Below, one piece after another: positions 22,346 to 34,112 of a stretch of DNA of 64,000 nucleotides (its first letter is position 1; every line of letters begins with the position of its first letter). This stretch comes from Ovis canadensis. Its lineage: Eukaryota; Chordata; Mammalia; Artiodactyla; Bovidae. The DNA lies in NCBI RefSeq assembly GCF_042477335.2, contig NC_091247.1, positions 2,936,501 through 3,000,500 of the forward strand. The letters run 5' to 3'. Made by a program: the position numbers and the translations under genes. The notes beneath the pieces are model-generated. The model had not been told where the DNA came from. It saw only the letters and a list, made by a program, of their open reading frames with translations, and searched no databases.

Positions 22346-25300
22346 TGGAACGGGTTTCCGATTGTGTCAGGGAACAGAGGGGCTGGCAGAGACGGGTGCA
22401 TGAGACGTGCCTGCAGAACCTGGTCTGGGGAAGGCCCCACAGACACGGCACCTGCCGGCTCTCAAGACCGGCTGCGTGAGAGCCAGGGCATGTGCGGAAA
22501 GCTTTCCTCGGCACAGTCTGGATCCTTGTTGGTTTCAGGACCAGGTGAATGTGAGTGAAGGAGGGGCTGGGGTGCTGCCAAAGCCTGGCCCCCTGTTTTG
22601 GATCTGGGTCGGGACTCTGGGAGTGTGGGGCGAGCTGTGGAAGGCTGGAGAGGTCGCTTATTCATTCATTAAACAGGCTGCTGATTGCAGAACTCAGTCC
22701 TGACCAAGCAGGCTCTTCCCTCTGGACTCAGACCTCAACAGCAGTGACACAGCGCTGTTGCAGCAGGGAGCAGGGGCACTGACAATCCCTGGGGCCCAGG
22801 GCCACACTGTGGACAGTCAGACCCTGAGGAGGGGGGCCTACCAGGCTGGGATTCCAAACAGAGGAAAGAGAATGCATAAGGCCCAGGCGGGAGGCCCAGT
22901 GAGCTGCCCTTTCCACCCAAGAAAGTCTCTGTGGAGGGGCTGGAAGGTCAGCCCACAGAAGGGGGAGGGCCGGGGTGGAGGACCCCCTCCCTGCGGGCTG
23001 CTGAGGGGGCAACTCCCCAGACTGCTTTCTGGGGACGCCTGGCCTGGGTTCATCAGCATCTCATTTGCATGGCCATTCATCCTCTAGGGCATTCCCAGCC
23101 ACCCCAGAAGCCCTTTCCTGCCCTGGAGAAAGGGACCAGGCCGGGGTCCCCCCCAACCAGTGCCCCCCACACTGCCCTTCTCCAGAGGGAAGGACAATGG
23201 GGTGGGGAGGAGGCGGAGGCGAGGTCTGGCTGGGCAGCCAGGCTGGCGGGAACCATTGTGTGTGGGGCCCCGAGTGTTTGCATAGCAAGTGCCTTGGCTG
23301 CTGAATGGGGCACAGGCATCCCAAGAATGCTGCTTGAGCGCCGAGGGCCCAGGGTCTCCAGCTCTTGGCCAGCCAGGCACATCCTCGCCCAGCTTCCGAG
23401 TCCTTCTGTCACTCACACCTGGCAGGCACAGGGTGGACAAGGATGAGAGCGGCCAGGTTTTGGCACCCGCGGCAGTGACCCAGGCTCACCAGGCACAGCA
23501 GCTCAGCCTGCATACTGTACAACACCAGCGTACCCCACTCACCTGGGCGGCCCCAGCTGCCAGCAACCCTGCAGTCTCCCTGTTGGCCTCAGTGATAGCA
23601 GTAAAAGGGGACAGGCCATCCCTACCCTGAGAGGCCATCTGCTCTCAGCCCAAGGTGGCAAGGGGAGGTGTGGCAGAAGCGGGGGCGGGCAGAGGGAAGG
23701 AAATCCGCTAAGTCTGTGAGATGGGAGAGGCCCCTGTCCGACAGGCTGTGGCCCACCCAGGAACGTGAGGGGCTGCTGTGGGCCGTGTGGGGTCCCCCCT
23801 GCAGATGTGGAGTGACGGCGGGTAGTTCAGAAGCAGCCCCTCCCCGCTGTCTGGGAAGTGGGAGAGGTGGTTAGGGATGGGGTCTGCCTCCCAAGGAGCG
23901 GGAGGTGAGTGGGTTGGTACCCATCAGAGAAGACGCCGAGTCAGCACCCAGAAAGCACGGCCAGTCTGATCGGCACTATTCCCAGAGACAGGTCCGCGGT
24001 TTGTGCTTTCTGGGCGGGGGGGGGTGTACCTGGGGGAGAGAGCAAGGGCAGAGGTTAAGAGGTGGGAACAGGCCTGGGGTGTGGCCAGGTGTAAGGAGGA
24101 GGGCTGTCGGAGACGTTGGTGATTGGGGAGGTTGGCACGGAGCGGACGGGTCACCGGGGATGGAGGCAAATGAGGCCAAGGGGCAGCCGGGAGGTGCGGC
24201 GGTCTGTCCCGTCTGCCCCAGCCCAGGGACGTGCTGTCCTGGGAGCAGCGGTTCAGTGGAAGCCGTGGACAGCCTGGGGGTGGCAGGGCACTGACCAGCC
24301 CTGAGCTGGCATCCACAGCCCGGCAAGGGGACACTGACAGTCAGCAGGCCAGCTGGGGCCAGGCCCCCTGGAGGCCCAACCTTGCAGGAGGGTGGCCCCC
24401 TCTGTCCCCTGCCACCCACTGGAGCCCCTGGGAGCTAGACAGGGTGGGTCAGAGGCTCGCGCCTGCTCCGAGGGGATTCAGCCCCACTCTGCCCCACATC
24501 TCCTGTGTGGTTTACGGCCAATGGCTTCCTGTTCCTAGCTTCAGCAGCCCATTCGTCAAATGGGAATGGCCACTGACCTCACCAGCCAGGGCTGAGTGAG
24601 AACTCCAACTGGCTCCATGGAGCTGGCCGAGGGGATTCCTGTCGGCATTGGAACAAGCCAGGAGAGCTCCCTGGTGGAGGCAGCACTGGGGGTGGGAACA
24701 TGACCAGAGGCAGGCGGGCTGAGGTCCCCAGTGCTGGGAGGGCCACGTTCCCAAAGTGGGGATGAAGAACAGGCTCTGGGAGTGGCTGGGGCTTGCCAGG
24801 GACACAGAGGGAGGTTGGGAGGGAGGGAGGGAGCGCTGGGCGGGCGGGCTCAGGAGCCTCTAGGGGAGGACAGCGGACGAGGCACCACAAGGCCAGGAAT
24901 GGAGACGGGGGCCCCGACTGCCAGGCCTGTAGGTCTGGGCATTCGCAGGGCATCTCGTGTTGTGGGCCAAACCTGGGGGTCGGGGCTGGAAGGCTGGGCC
25001 GACGGCTGGAAACAGGGATCTTGTCCACCTGCAAACCCGGGAAGCGGCATCAGAAGAGCCTCAAGGGGCTGTAAGGAGCTGAGCTGGCTCCCAGCCTCGG
25101 GTCTTCCCAGGCCTCCAGTGAGGGGCCGGGGCACCTGGGTTCAGGGCAGAGAGAGGGCATCTCACCCTCCCACCCTGGGCAGCGGTGCTGGAGGCCTGTT
25201 CCCCCCATCTCAGGGTCCAAGTGCCAGACAGGTCTGCCAGCCAGCAGGTCCAGCTCAGCTCTGGTCCCTGGCGCAGGGCCCTGGCTCTGGCTGAAGGGGA

Positions 25301-25454
25301 GGCCTGGCTTGGGGTGAGGGGGGGAAGGGCTGGGGAAGGGCAGGGCCTTCCTCACCTGGGGGCACAGTGCCAGCCCTTGCCCCGGGACTGGCGTCGTGCC
25401 AGTAGGGGTCAGCTACTTGGAGGGAGCACCCCTATCTGTCCACGCTTCGGGCTT
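22346..25454. other. Unique GC-rich intergenic DNA, one MIR-like remnant
   Basis: No gene or clear element is seen except the MIR-like patch at 24525-24605. Confidence 0.55.
24525..24605 (+). repeat. MIR-like SINE remnant
   Basis: CAAATGGGAATGGCCACTGACCTCACCAG resembles the MIR sense core (TAAAATGGGGATAATAATACTGACCTCA). Confidence 0.4.
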
Positions 25455-25990
25455 CTGCAGTGGTGCTGAGACTCACATAACACAGAAGTGCGTGTCTGAT
25501 CACTCAGTCCTGTCCAGCTGCTTGTGACCCCATAGACTGTAGCCCACCAGCTCCTCTGTCCATGGGATTCTCCAGGCGAGAATACCGGAGTGGGTAACCA
25601 TTCCCTTCTCCAGGGCATCTTCCTGATCCAAGGATGAACCTGGGTCTCCTGCATTGCAGGCCGATTCTTTACCATCTGAGCCACACGGGGGTTCCCGACA
25701 CACACGTAGCCAGTTTAAACTGGACCATTCAGTGGCATCTCACACGTCCTCAAGCGTCACCATGATCTAGCCCCAGAGCCTCCTTGTCGCCCCCGGAGGA
25801 GACCCCACCCCACGGGCATCACTCGTACCCTGCGCCCGCCCCGCCCTGGCAGAGTCGCTCTGCCTGCAGGATTTGCCGCCTGCAGGCTCTTCGCACCAAC
25901 GGGAGCCTGTGGCACCTGCCTTCCTGTCTCACCTTCTTCACCGAGCACATGGCCCCGAGGACGTGCCAGGACTCCAGTCCCTTCCTTCCT
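25455..25990 (-). mobile_element. L1M fragment split by a Bov-tA
   Basis: GCTGAGACTCACATAACACA (left of the SINE), then CCATTCAGTGGCATCTCACA and CCATGATCTAGCCCCAGAGC (right), follow an antisense L1M consensus in order. It is strongly diverged beyond 25800. Confidence 0.6.
25488..25697 (-). mobile_element. Bov-tA SINE inside L1M
   Basis: An antisense Bov-tA from CTGATCACTCAGTCCTGTCC to ACCATCTGAGCCACACGGG. Confidence 0.9.
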
Positions 25991-28010
25991 CTTTCCTTCA
26001 TTCATGTGTGCAAAGAGCAGCACTCAGCCTGGCCCCACGAGGAGGCCACGTGGCAGCCGCCCCTGTCACCTCAAAGCCCACGAGGAAAGCAGCGCTACTC
26101 CGATTTCCCGGTGAGAAGATGAGGCTGGGGGAAGATTAGGTGGGCTGACATCCCTCCCAGAGACCAGGCCCTGGGCTGCGCTTTTAGGGAGGGGCACAAA
26201 GAGGGGTGGGGCTTGGCACGAGGGCTGAGGGCAAAGGCCAGGAGGGGTTGGGTGGAAAGTCTGAAGTCAGACAGGGGCTTCCCCACTCCTGGGCTGGCTC
26301 CCCATCTGGGGTGTGAAGGGGATGAAAGAGCAGCGGGCACCCACAGGGAGCCAGCCTGGGCCCGTCCCGGTCCTGGCTCCTGGCAGAGAAAAGCAACACC
26401 CTCACTTAGCCTGGAAGCGATCCGCATCTCGTGTGAGCCTTGAGACGCTTGACGGTGAGAAGGCTGCCTTGTGGGCAGTGGGGTGCCGCTCACCATCCGC
26501 GTGGCCTTTCAGAGCCTGCTCACCTCCCTGTTGGGCTCCTGGGTCACTCTGAAATTAGGTCTTAAGCAGAAAGAGTGGGGAGTGCTCTGGGGAAATGTAT
26601 GTGGCCCAGTGCCAGCCCGATGGTGGCAGGCCACGGGAGGCTTCCCCCCACCCCTCTGCGTGGCCCCGGGGGTCCTGGGGAGCCTGGTGAAGGCTCAGAC
26701 CCTCTCCCCAGGAAAACCGGAAGCTCGAAATCCTGCATCAGACTCCAGGGTGTTCTGGGAACCGTGGAGAAACGTTGTGGCCGCTGCTGGGGTCATCAGA
26801 TCCCATCCTGCCTTGCCTCTCTCCCCCCACGTGACTCAGGTTCTCCACTTTTGCACAGCGTTCCTCACCAGATGGTCAGATAACCCATTAGAGAAAGAAA
26901 CAGTGGTGCCCGCTGGGATGCACGTGGGCTACCACCATCCATGGGCTCCCTGGCCAGAGTCCCAACCTAACCCTGGTTGCCCGAGGCCCTGCCCCTGAGG
27001 CTACTACGCCTGCCACCTGCAGGAGGAAGACCCGGCTGCAGAAACCTGGACACGAGAAGGTTAGGAGAGTGGCTGCAGCTGGCTGCTCTCCCGGGCATGC
27101 TGCCTGGCATGTGGGTCACAGGTTCCTCTGCTCCCTGGGACCCACTAGCCCTCAAGGGTCAGGTCCTTGTTGCCCCCGCCCTCCCATGAGTAGGACTGTG
27201 TCTCACCCCAGGGTCAGCATGTGACTTGGGTGGGGTGGGACCGTTCCCCGGTCAGACACCTGACCACTTACCCACCTCCTCCATTTGCCCGCTCTGTGCC
27301 CTGTGTCTGGCTGGGCTCCCTGCCCGCCAGGCACTGCCAACACCCGGGCCTGGAGCTCACGCTCTCCCAGACGTCCGGGGGGCCCAGGCCCTTCCCCACA
27401 CCCCCAGCCCAGGCCCTTCAGGGGCAGGGACACTGACCGCAGTCCATGTTCTCTTTAGGACCCCAGCAGGCTCCAGGAGAGGAAGCAGGGGCGGCCAGTA
27501 GAGGGTTCGACGGTGTCGGCCCCCAGCCAGTCTCCCTGGGAGAAGACCCCTCACTCCATGCATCCTAGTGGCCTGGGGCTCAGAGACCACCCCCCACCCC
27601 CACCAAGTGCCAGGTCCCAACTGTGAGAACAGGCCTCACACCAGGGGCGCCCATCCTCCGGACTCGCCCCCAGAGAGCCTCCCGCCCTGCAGCTGCTGAG
27701 CTGGAGACAGAGCTTGCAGTCCCAGCCCCTGGGGGCCCCAGGGTCGGGGGTGGGTCTCCAAGTCCAGGGTTTTGTGAGAAGGTCCCCCCCCCCGCCCCCT
27801 GCATGGGCCACAAAGCAGAGCAGAGCATGGCAAGAGCCCAAACCACGGCTTCCTACCACCTGGAACCAGGGCGGATGCCGGGGCCCCCGGAACGCCAGGC
27901 GCTCGAGGCTTCGTCCCCGCAGCCCAGAGACGCCGTCTGCCACCGCCTCCTCCTCCCATGGCGTAGGAACCGTTTCCCACGTTGTTGGAACTTCCCACAG
28001 GCCTGACTTC
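25991..28010. other. Unique intergenic DNA, nothing definite
   Basis: GC-rich, with a possible MIR scrap near 26095. Two RBPJ-like TTCCCAC(G/A) sites at 27974 and 27992 lie next to the L1 fragment that follows. Confidence 0.5.
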
Positions 28011-28250
28011 TAACAACTGCACATCATTCAATTAGACAGACCCGGATGGTTTCTCAGCCGGCCTCCGCGCACATCTGGGCCGCTTCCGGGTTCTGCCGCT
28101 TGTAAATAACACAGCCAGAGGAATCTCCCGCGCCGCTTCTCTGGGTTTCGCACTATTTCTTCAGGTTAAATTCCCAGAAGCAGAATCACTGGGTCAAAAA
28201 TATGAACACTTTATGCTTGTTGCTACACACAGACGTCAGAATAAATCTGG
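28011..28250 (-). mobile_element. L1M/L1MC 3' fragment
   Basis: CAGGTTAAATTCCCAGAAGC and ATCACTGGGTCAAAAATATG match an antisense old L1 3' end (GATAAATTCCTAGAAGTGGAATTGCTGGGTCAAA). Confidence 0.6.
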
Positions 28251-29204
28251 GACCCTGTCTGGCACGGAGCCGGGACTCCATGCTGAGCCGGCCCCTGGGG
28301 CCAGGCTGCCCAGGAACCGGCCTCTCCCCGGCACATCCCCGGGGGCCGAGATGGGGGCCTGGGCTTCATCTGGGGTGTCGGGCGGGCACCAACCTCGGCC
28401 CACTCTGTGGGCTTCCTGAAATTCCCACGAGGGACCCTGGTGGCCTCCAAGCTGACTCAGCAGCTGGAGACGGGGACGGGGGTGTAGACACCAAGAAGTC
28501 ATCACTTCCTGCCCATTTCAAACATTCTGTGAAGCCCTATGACCCAGCCCTTTCCCTTCCCGCTGGGCCTCCAGCCCCCTGGATTTTCCTGTTTACTGCA
28601 CCCCAGAGGCTGGCCTTGACCTGGCTTCTCTCCTCTGGGGCTGCTTCCCGAAAGGACTGTCCGATTCCATCTTCGGCCAAGGCCGGCAGGTCCAGGGCAG
28701 ACAGGCTGGCCCGAGGGTTGACACCCCACAGCTGGGACTGACGCCAGGCCATGCTGTCCCCAACCTATGCAGCCAAGCAGGGCCCTGCTGTGGGCTTGGG
28801 GCTCCAGAGCTGTGGCGGTCTGTCTGGCTGCCCATGGCCTCCAAGGCTGTGACCCTGGAAGGTCAAAACCGAGCTCTGGGGTCACACAGTGCTCAGCTTG
28901 GTGCATACAGGGAAGGTTAGGGTTAACCCTCACCCAGTGTGACTGTAACCTAGGAGCTCAGCGCCTCAGCGCGTTGACCCCCCCGTCTTTTTACTGAGGA
29001 AGGGCCCAGCCCGAGGGACAGCGCTGGGGGCCAGTGGTGTCGCAGAGACCACAGTGTCGTGGGGAAGCGTTCCGTGCAAGAGTGCAGACAAGCCGTGATG
29101 TGGCAGCCTTGCTTTGCGTGGGTCACACGCCCAGCAGACCTGTGGGCTGAGCCGCCAAGGCGTGCCCTGCAGCGCTGGGCAGGCAGGTGGCATTTTTCAC
29201 CCTG

Positions 29205-29345
29205 TGTTAGCTTTCTAATCCTTGCCCCATCCCACGGGGTGAATAGGGTAGGAAGAAATATTCCATTTTCCAGAGATGAGAGGTGAGGTGACTGTTCGTG
29301 GTCACAAAGCTGGAAAGAAGAGTCAGGATGAGGCCTTGAAGCCAG
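29205..29345 (-). repeat. MIR SINE remnant
   Basis: CCATTTTCCAGAGATGAGAGG...GTGGTCACAAAGCTGG follows the antisense MIR core. Confidence 0.55.
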
Positions 29346-31089
29346 GCCTTCTCCTCTCAGGTTGGGGAGGGGATGGACCCTGGGGTGGCACCAGGCCAGG
29401 GTGCAAAAGAACCCCTGTGGACAGCAGGCTGAAGACCCCGGTGCCTGGCACCCTCCTTGTGGACAGGGGACTGAAGACCTTGGTGCCAGGCGAGGCTTCT
29501 GCCCCGGAGCCGGGCACCCTCCCAGGCCAGGCCCAGAAGGGGCCCCACCTCCATGGTCTGGCACCAGCTGTGCCACCTCCTGCTACGACCTGTGTCTGCC
29601 CCTCTTTGGCACCACATCTAGCCTCTGGCCACCCCTCTGCCCCTGTCCCCCGCATGTCTCACTGCAGCTGTCTCTGGGGCAGGTTGTTGTCCCTGTTTTA
29701 CAGACGGGAAGGTCATTGCGGGAGAGCTGGACCCGCCTGAGGAAGAGTGAGGACCCGCAGAGCCGGGGGCAGCCCAGCTCCAGGGCTCCCACCCGGACAC
29801 CAGGCCCTCACGGTCTCAGGACAGCTCAAGACGTGCCCAGTGAGGGCCAGGCCGACCGGGCTGGTTCCTGGGGGGACACACTGAGGCCCAGCGCCTGCCA
29901 GGGCGATGGGAGCATCTCCTAAGAGTCAGCATAAGCTGGGGCCTCTCTGTGGGGCCTCCAGGGGCCTCCGATTCCCGCTGTGAGGCTTCCCTGAGCACCT
30001 AGGTGCGGAAACACCTGCTCGCCCCGGGACGGAGGCAGCCAGCACGGCTCCGTATGCTGGAAAACGCAGGGCTCAGGCGCTTCCTGAGCGGAGCAGCACC
30101 CCCATCTCGCCCAGCCGTCCGGCCGGGGCAGAGGAAGGAAGTGGGCACAGGGGCGGCTGGAGGGAGGGTGCCCACCCTCCGCCCGGGTGGGATGGGGGCT
30201 CCAGCACCAGGTGGTCGTGGTGCAGCCCTGGCCGGGCCGGGCGACCTGGGGAGGAAGTGGGTGGGTGCAGTGTCTGCTGTGGACGGGCATTGCGCCAGGA
30301 GGTCTGCTCCGAGCCCTGAGGCCACTGGCCACACGGGCTTCTCAGGCTGGCTTGGCAAAGGCACGGAGACCGGGGGTGGAGGGGGTGGGCAGACCTCGAG
30401 GGTTTCTGGCTGCTGTTTGGCAGCTAGGCCTCCCCGGCTCTGGCCGGGTACCAGGGCGGCTCAAGGAGCCCCGAGAGGCCATTCTCATAGGCAGGCAGAG
30501 CTCGCCCAGCCACTGGGTGTCTGAGGGACACAGGCCTAGACTCTCACCTGGGCCCTGCTCCCAATGCCTTAGGCCCATCCTGAATGCCACCTTTGCCTCT
30601 GAGACCTCAATGACCCAGTGGTCCTGCAGTCAGGACAGCCTGGCCCAGCCTTCAGCAGGGTTGCTATCGGTAAAAGGGAAAGAGAAATGTTTCGTTGCTT
30701 TGTAAGTAGTAAAGCCCTGGAAGAATGAATGGTTTTACTCAGTGCAGCTCCAGGTGCGGCTGAATCCGGGGACTCCAGCGGTGCCATCTATTTAAGTTCT
30801 GTCTCTGTCCGTTTCTGGGCCCCTCGGGCTCCGCTCCCCACACTGCGGCAAAGATGGCTCATGTCCCCACCACTCAGCACCTCCTGTGGAAGATGGACTC
30901 TGCACAAAGCCTGGACCCCATGGGCAGCTCGGGCCTCATGCCCATCAGGGACGCAGAAGTCCAGATACACGGGTGGATGCTTAGGGAGCAGCAGTAGGTT
31001 TCCAACCCACAGCTGTCCACCCAGGGGCTGACTGCGAGCCAGACCCAGAAGCCCTGAGTGTCCGCTTAGCCCATTCCATCCCCTCACAA

Positions 31090-31230
31090 GTCCCAGAGGT
31101 GAGTCCATTCTACGGATGAGGAGCCTGAGGCCCAGAGCAGGAAAGCCACCTGCTTAAGGCCACTCAGCTTGCTAGACTGTGGCCAAGAAATGCGGATCAG
31201 GGCGTGCTGACCCCAGAGTCTAAGATGCAA
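31090..31230 (-). repeat. MIR SINE remnant
   Basis: CATTCTACGGATGAGGAGCC, then TTAAGGCCACTCAGCTTGC, follow the antisense MIR core. Confidence 0.6.
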
Positions 31231-31663
31231 CCCCCAGGCTCTCCCTCGGGGTTAGGGATGATTCTGGAAGCCCTTGGCAGCACAGCAGTCAGCTATCTGT
31301 GTTGCTGTCATCCCTGTACCAGGGCCTGTCTGCTCGGGGCACCTCTTATTTGGGGTTGACACTTGAGGTGAAGCCTCTCAAACTGGGTACCTGTGGGGCC
31401 CGAGAAGAGCTGAAATCCATGGGACAAAACACAGCCTGTTTATTCTGAGCTGGGTCTTACTCAGGGGCAGGTGGCGGATGTCAGAAATGGTGTGGATCCA
31501 GCTCCAGACCTTTCCATAAAGCTAACATCACAATGAAGTCACAGCGAGCGAGTCGCACAGATGGGTTAGTCCCAGGGTCTCTGAAAGTGATGTTTACACA
31601 AGAATAGAGTCTCTTGCGTGTGCAATAGCTCTATACTACATTATCGTGTGTGCAAGAGTGCTA

Positions 31664-31870
31664 TTGCCCCCAGGGGGTAACAGTGGTAAAGAATCTGCCT
31701 GTCAATCCAGAAGGTACAGGAGATATGGGTTCAATCCCTGGGTCAGGAAGATTCCTCTGGAACAGGAAAGGTCAGCCCACTACAGTATTCTTTCCTGGAG
31801 AATTCTATGGACAGAGGAGCCTGGCAGGCTGTCCATGGGGTCACAACGAGTTGGACACAACTGAGCCTTT
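31664..31870 (+). mobile_element. Bov-tA SINE
   Basis: GGTAAAGAATCTGCCTGTCA, GGTTCAATCCCTGGGTCAGG, and GGACAGAGGAGCCTGGCAGG mark a full Bov-tA. It sits beside the Tigger1 remnant. Confidence 0.9.
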
Positions 31871-31879
31871 TAAGTTAAC

Positions 31880-32205
31880 CAGTTAATAGTGTTATGCCTG
31901 AAAAAAAAGAAGTGCAGGACTTAATTTTAAAATACTTCATTGCTAAAAAATGCAAGAGCTGGAGTAGTAACACGAAGAATCACTGACCACAGTCACGATA
32001 GCAAATGCAGTAGGTAAAGATGAAAACGTTTGAAATATGGAGAGAATTACCAAACTGTGACACCCAGACAGGAAGCAAGCAAATGCTGCTGGAAAACCAG
32101 CTCTGACTGACCCGCTCGATGCAGGGTCACCGCAAAACTTCAGTTTGTAAAGATCGCAGTGCTCAAGGAGCGCAATAAAATGAGAGATGCACCTGAATTC
32201 TAAAA
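31880..32205 (+). mobile_element. Tigger1 (TcMar) DNA transposon 3' end
   Basis: CATTGCTAAAAAATGCAAGA, CACTGACCACAGTCACGATA, GAGAATTACCAAACTGTGAC and GAGCGCAATAAAATGAGAG follow the Tigger1 3' end consensus as I remember it (the terminal repeat contains AGCGCAATAAA). Only the 3' end is present, without transposase. Confidence 0.7.
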
Positions 32206-33744
32206 CAAATGCAAACTCATTTTTAAATGCGAACACGTGCATTCATGCAAGGGGACAGCCATAGTGGGCTCCTGGTCAGGACGGAACCTAGAGCTTTCCT
32301 GACCTTGAGATGCAGACCTGAGCTGCAGACCCTGGGCTGCGGGGTGACCCCAGGCGAGGTGCCGGAGAGCGGACACGGCATGGGAGATAGGGGGCTGCCA
32401 TGAGCCAGCTCAGGAAGTCCCCAGTGGGTACTTTCTCATTCATCCCCTGGGTCTATACTGCGAGCCTCAAGCTCTGTGGATCTCGGGCAAACTGTCCCAC
32501 ACAAGTCCTGTCCTCAACGGAACAAGTCCTGACCCGATGGGTGAAAACTCAAGACAGTCACATGACATCTAACCATAAAGACGGCCCAGAGGTTGGGGTG
32601 CGGGCCTGGGGAGGCTCCCAGGAGGGGACCCCAAAAGAGGAGGAGCCTTCACCGCTGAGACAGTCCACCCTGCGGGCTCCAACAAAGGCGGGAAAAAGCA
32701 CCCAGATGCGTTTTAAACACAGCTTCCAACGCTGTAAGTCAACTCCACTCCCATAAAAGTTAAACAAGCAAAACCCACGGCCTTGGCTGGGGTTGCCCAC
32801 GGCGTAACTCCCTTCTCTACGCTTCTTGGTTTTGTCTGAATTTCCATAACGGGGGTGGGTGGGAGTGTTTTCATTCCTGTGAAAAACGTGGAACCGGTAA
32901 ACACAAACATGTTTCTTTTTCCTCAATTGGCCTTGAAGCGAAAAAAAAAGTTGCTTCCCACGGAGGGAGAGAGGCCCGGGCCTCCCTGACTCACCCGAAG
33001 TACGGTGCCAGCCCGAGGCTCTCTGCCTTGGTCTCCCCACTCGGGAAGCTCAGCGCCTGTAAGGTCAGCTGCGGTCAGGAGGCCGGGCCCTTCTGGGGAC
33101 CCTCCCCACCTTCACGTCCCCTCTGGGTCCCTGGCCCCGGCTGCTGTGGCTCCCAGAGCCCAGCTTGGGACTGAGCATCATGTGTGTGTGGGGGGGGGGG
33201 GGTATAAATCAGTGGTGTGGGGGCTGAAGGGCCTCGGGGAGATGGCGCTGGTCCCCCCACCTCCACACGCTGGACGTACCCGGGGGCGCAAACACAACGT
33301 GGCTTGCCAGCTAGAGTCTGCGTTTAATGGACGGGGCAAGTTCAAGTTTCAGCATCGTCGTCACATTTTAGCAGAGTGTCCTTGCCCTGTGGAGCGGCGG
33401 GTCGCCTCCTGGCCCAAGGAGGGAAGAGTTCAGCACTGGGGACCAGCAGCCGCCAAGCGCGGAAACCAGGGCAGCTTTCTCCCTGCAGGCCACGACGAGC
33501 CGAGTCCCACTTTATGAGTGGCCTGACACCAGGGCATCTTGCGAGGTCGTCTCATCTAAGCAGACCCTGCTGTTGCTGCGTGCCAGCCGGTGAGCATGGA
33601 GGCCGATGCAGGCAAACCTCTGCTGCCCCTCCCTGGGCGAGCTGGACCCCGAGAGACCCCCACTTACCCTCAACCCGCCCCCTTGCCAACACCCACAGCC
33701 TGGTGCAAAGCTTGTGAAACTCAAAAACCAGGTTTCTCTGCATT
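32206..33744. other. Intergenic DNA, nothing definite
   Basis: Contains a TG/G-run tract at 33181-33203. No gene or element is recognised; a AT-richer stretch at 32700-32960 has no clear motif cluster. Confidence 0.5.
33179..33205. repeat. (TG)n followed by G14 tract
   Basis: TGTGTGTG followed by about 14 G, a length-unstable tract. Confidence 0.85.
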
Positions 33745-34112
33745 AAAACCCCTTGCGTTGGTCTCCCGGCCAGAAGTCCGAGATCAAGGTATCAGAGGCA
33801 CCGAAGAGGGTCTCCCCACTCCCCCCGCCTCTGCGGCTCCTACTGGCAGTGGGCAGTTCTCGGTGGGTGTTCCCAGCTTGCAGCCACATGCCCTGATTGC
33901 TGGGTCCATCGTCATGAGGCCTGCTCCCAGGTTCCAGATCCCCTCATCTTGGGACACTGGTCACTGGATGGGAGCCCACGTCCTCCAGCCTGGCCTCACT
34001 TTAGCTTAATCACATCTGCAAAAACCCTATTTCCAAAGAAGGCCACATTCACGGGTTCCAGGAGGAAACCATCCACTGCGTCTGTGGGGACACAGTTCAG
34101 CTTGTAACACCC
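33745..34112 (-). mobile_element. MLT1-like (MaLR) LTR remnant
   Basis: GGCCAGAAGTCCGAGATCAAGG, TAATCACATCTGCAAAAACCC and GAAGGCCACATTCACGGGTTCC, in order, match an antisense MLT1 LTR. Of the three in this window it is the best preserved. Confidence 0.75.

Larger units (their letters stand above)
28251..31660. other. Unique intergenic DNA with MIR remnants
   Basis: MIR-like patches occur at 29205-29345 and 31090-31230. Nothing else is identified. Open frames at 28202-28741 and 28950-29576 lack any family features. Confidence 0.5.
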
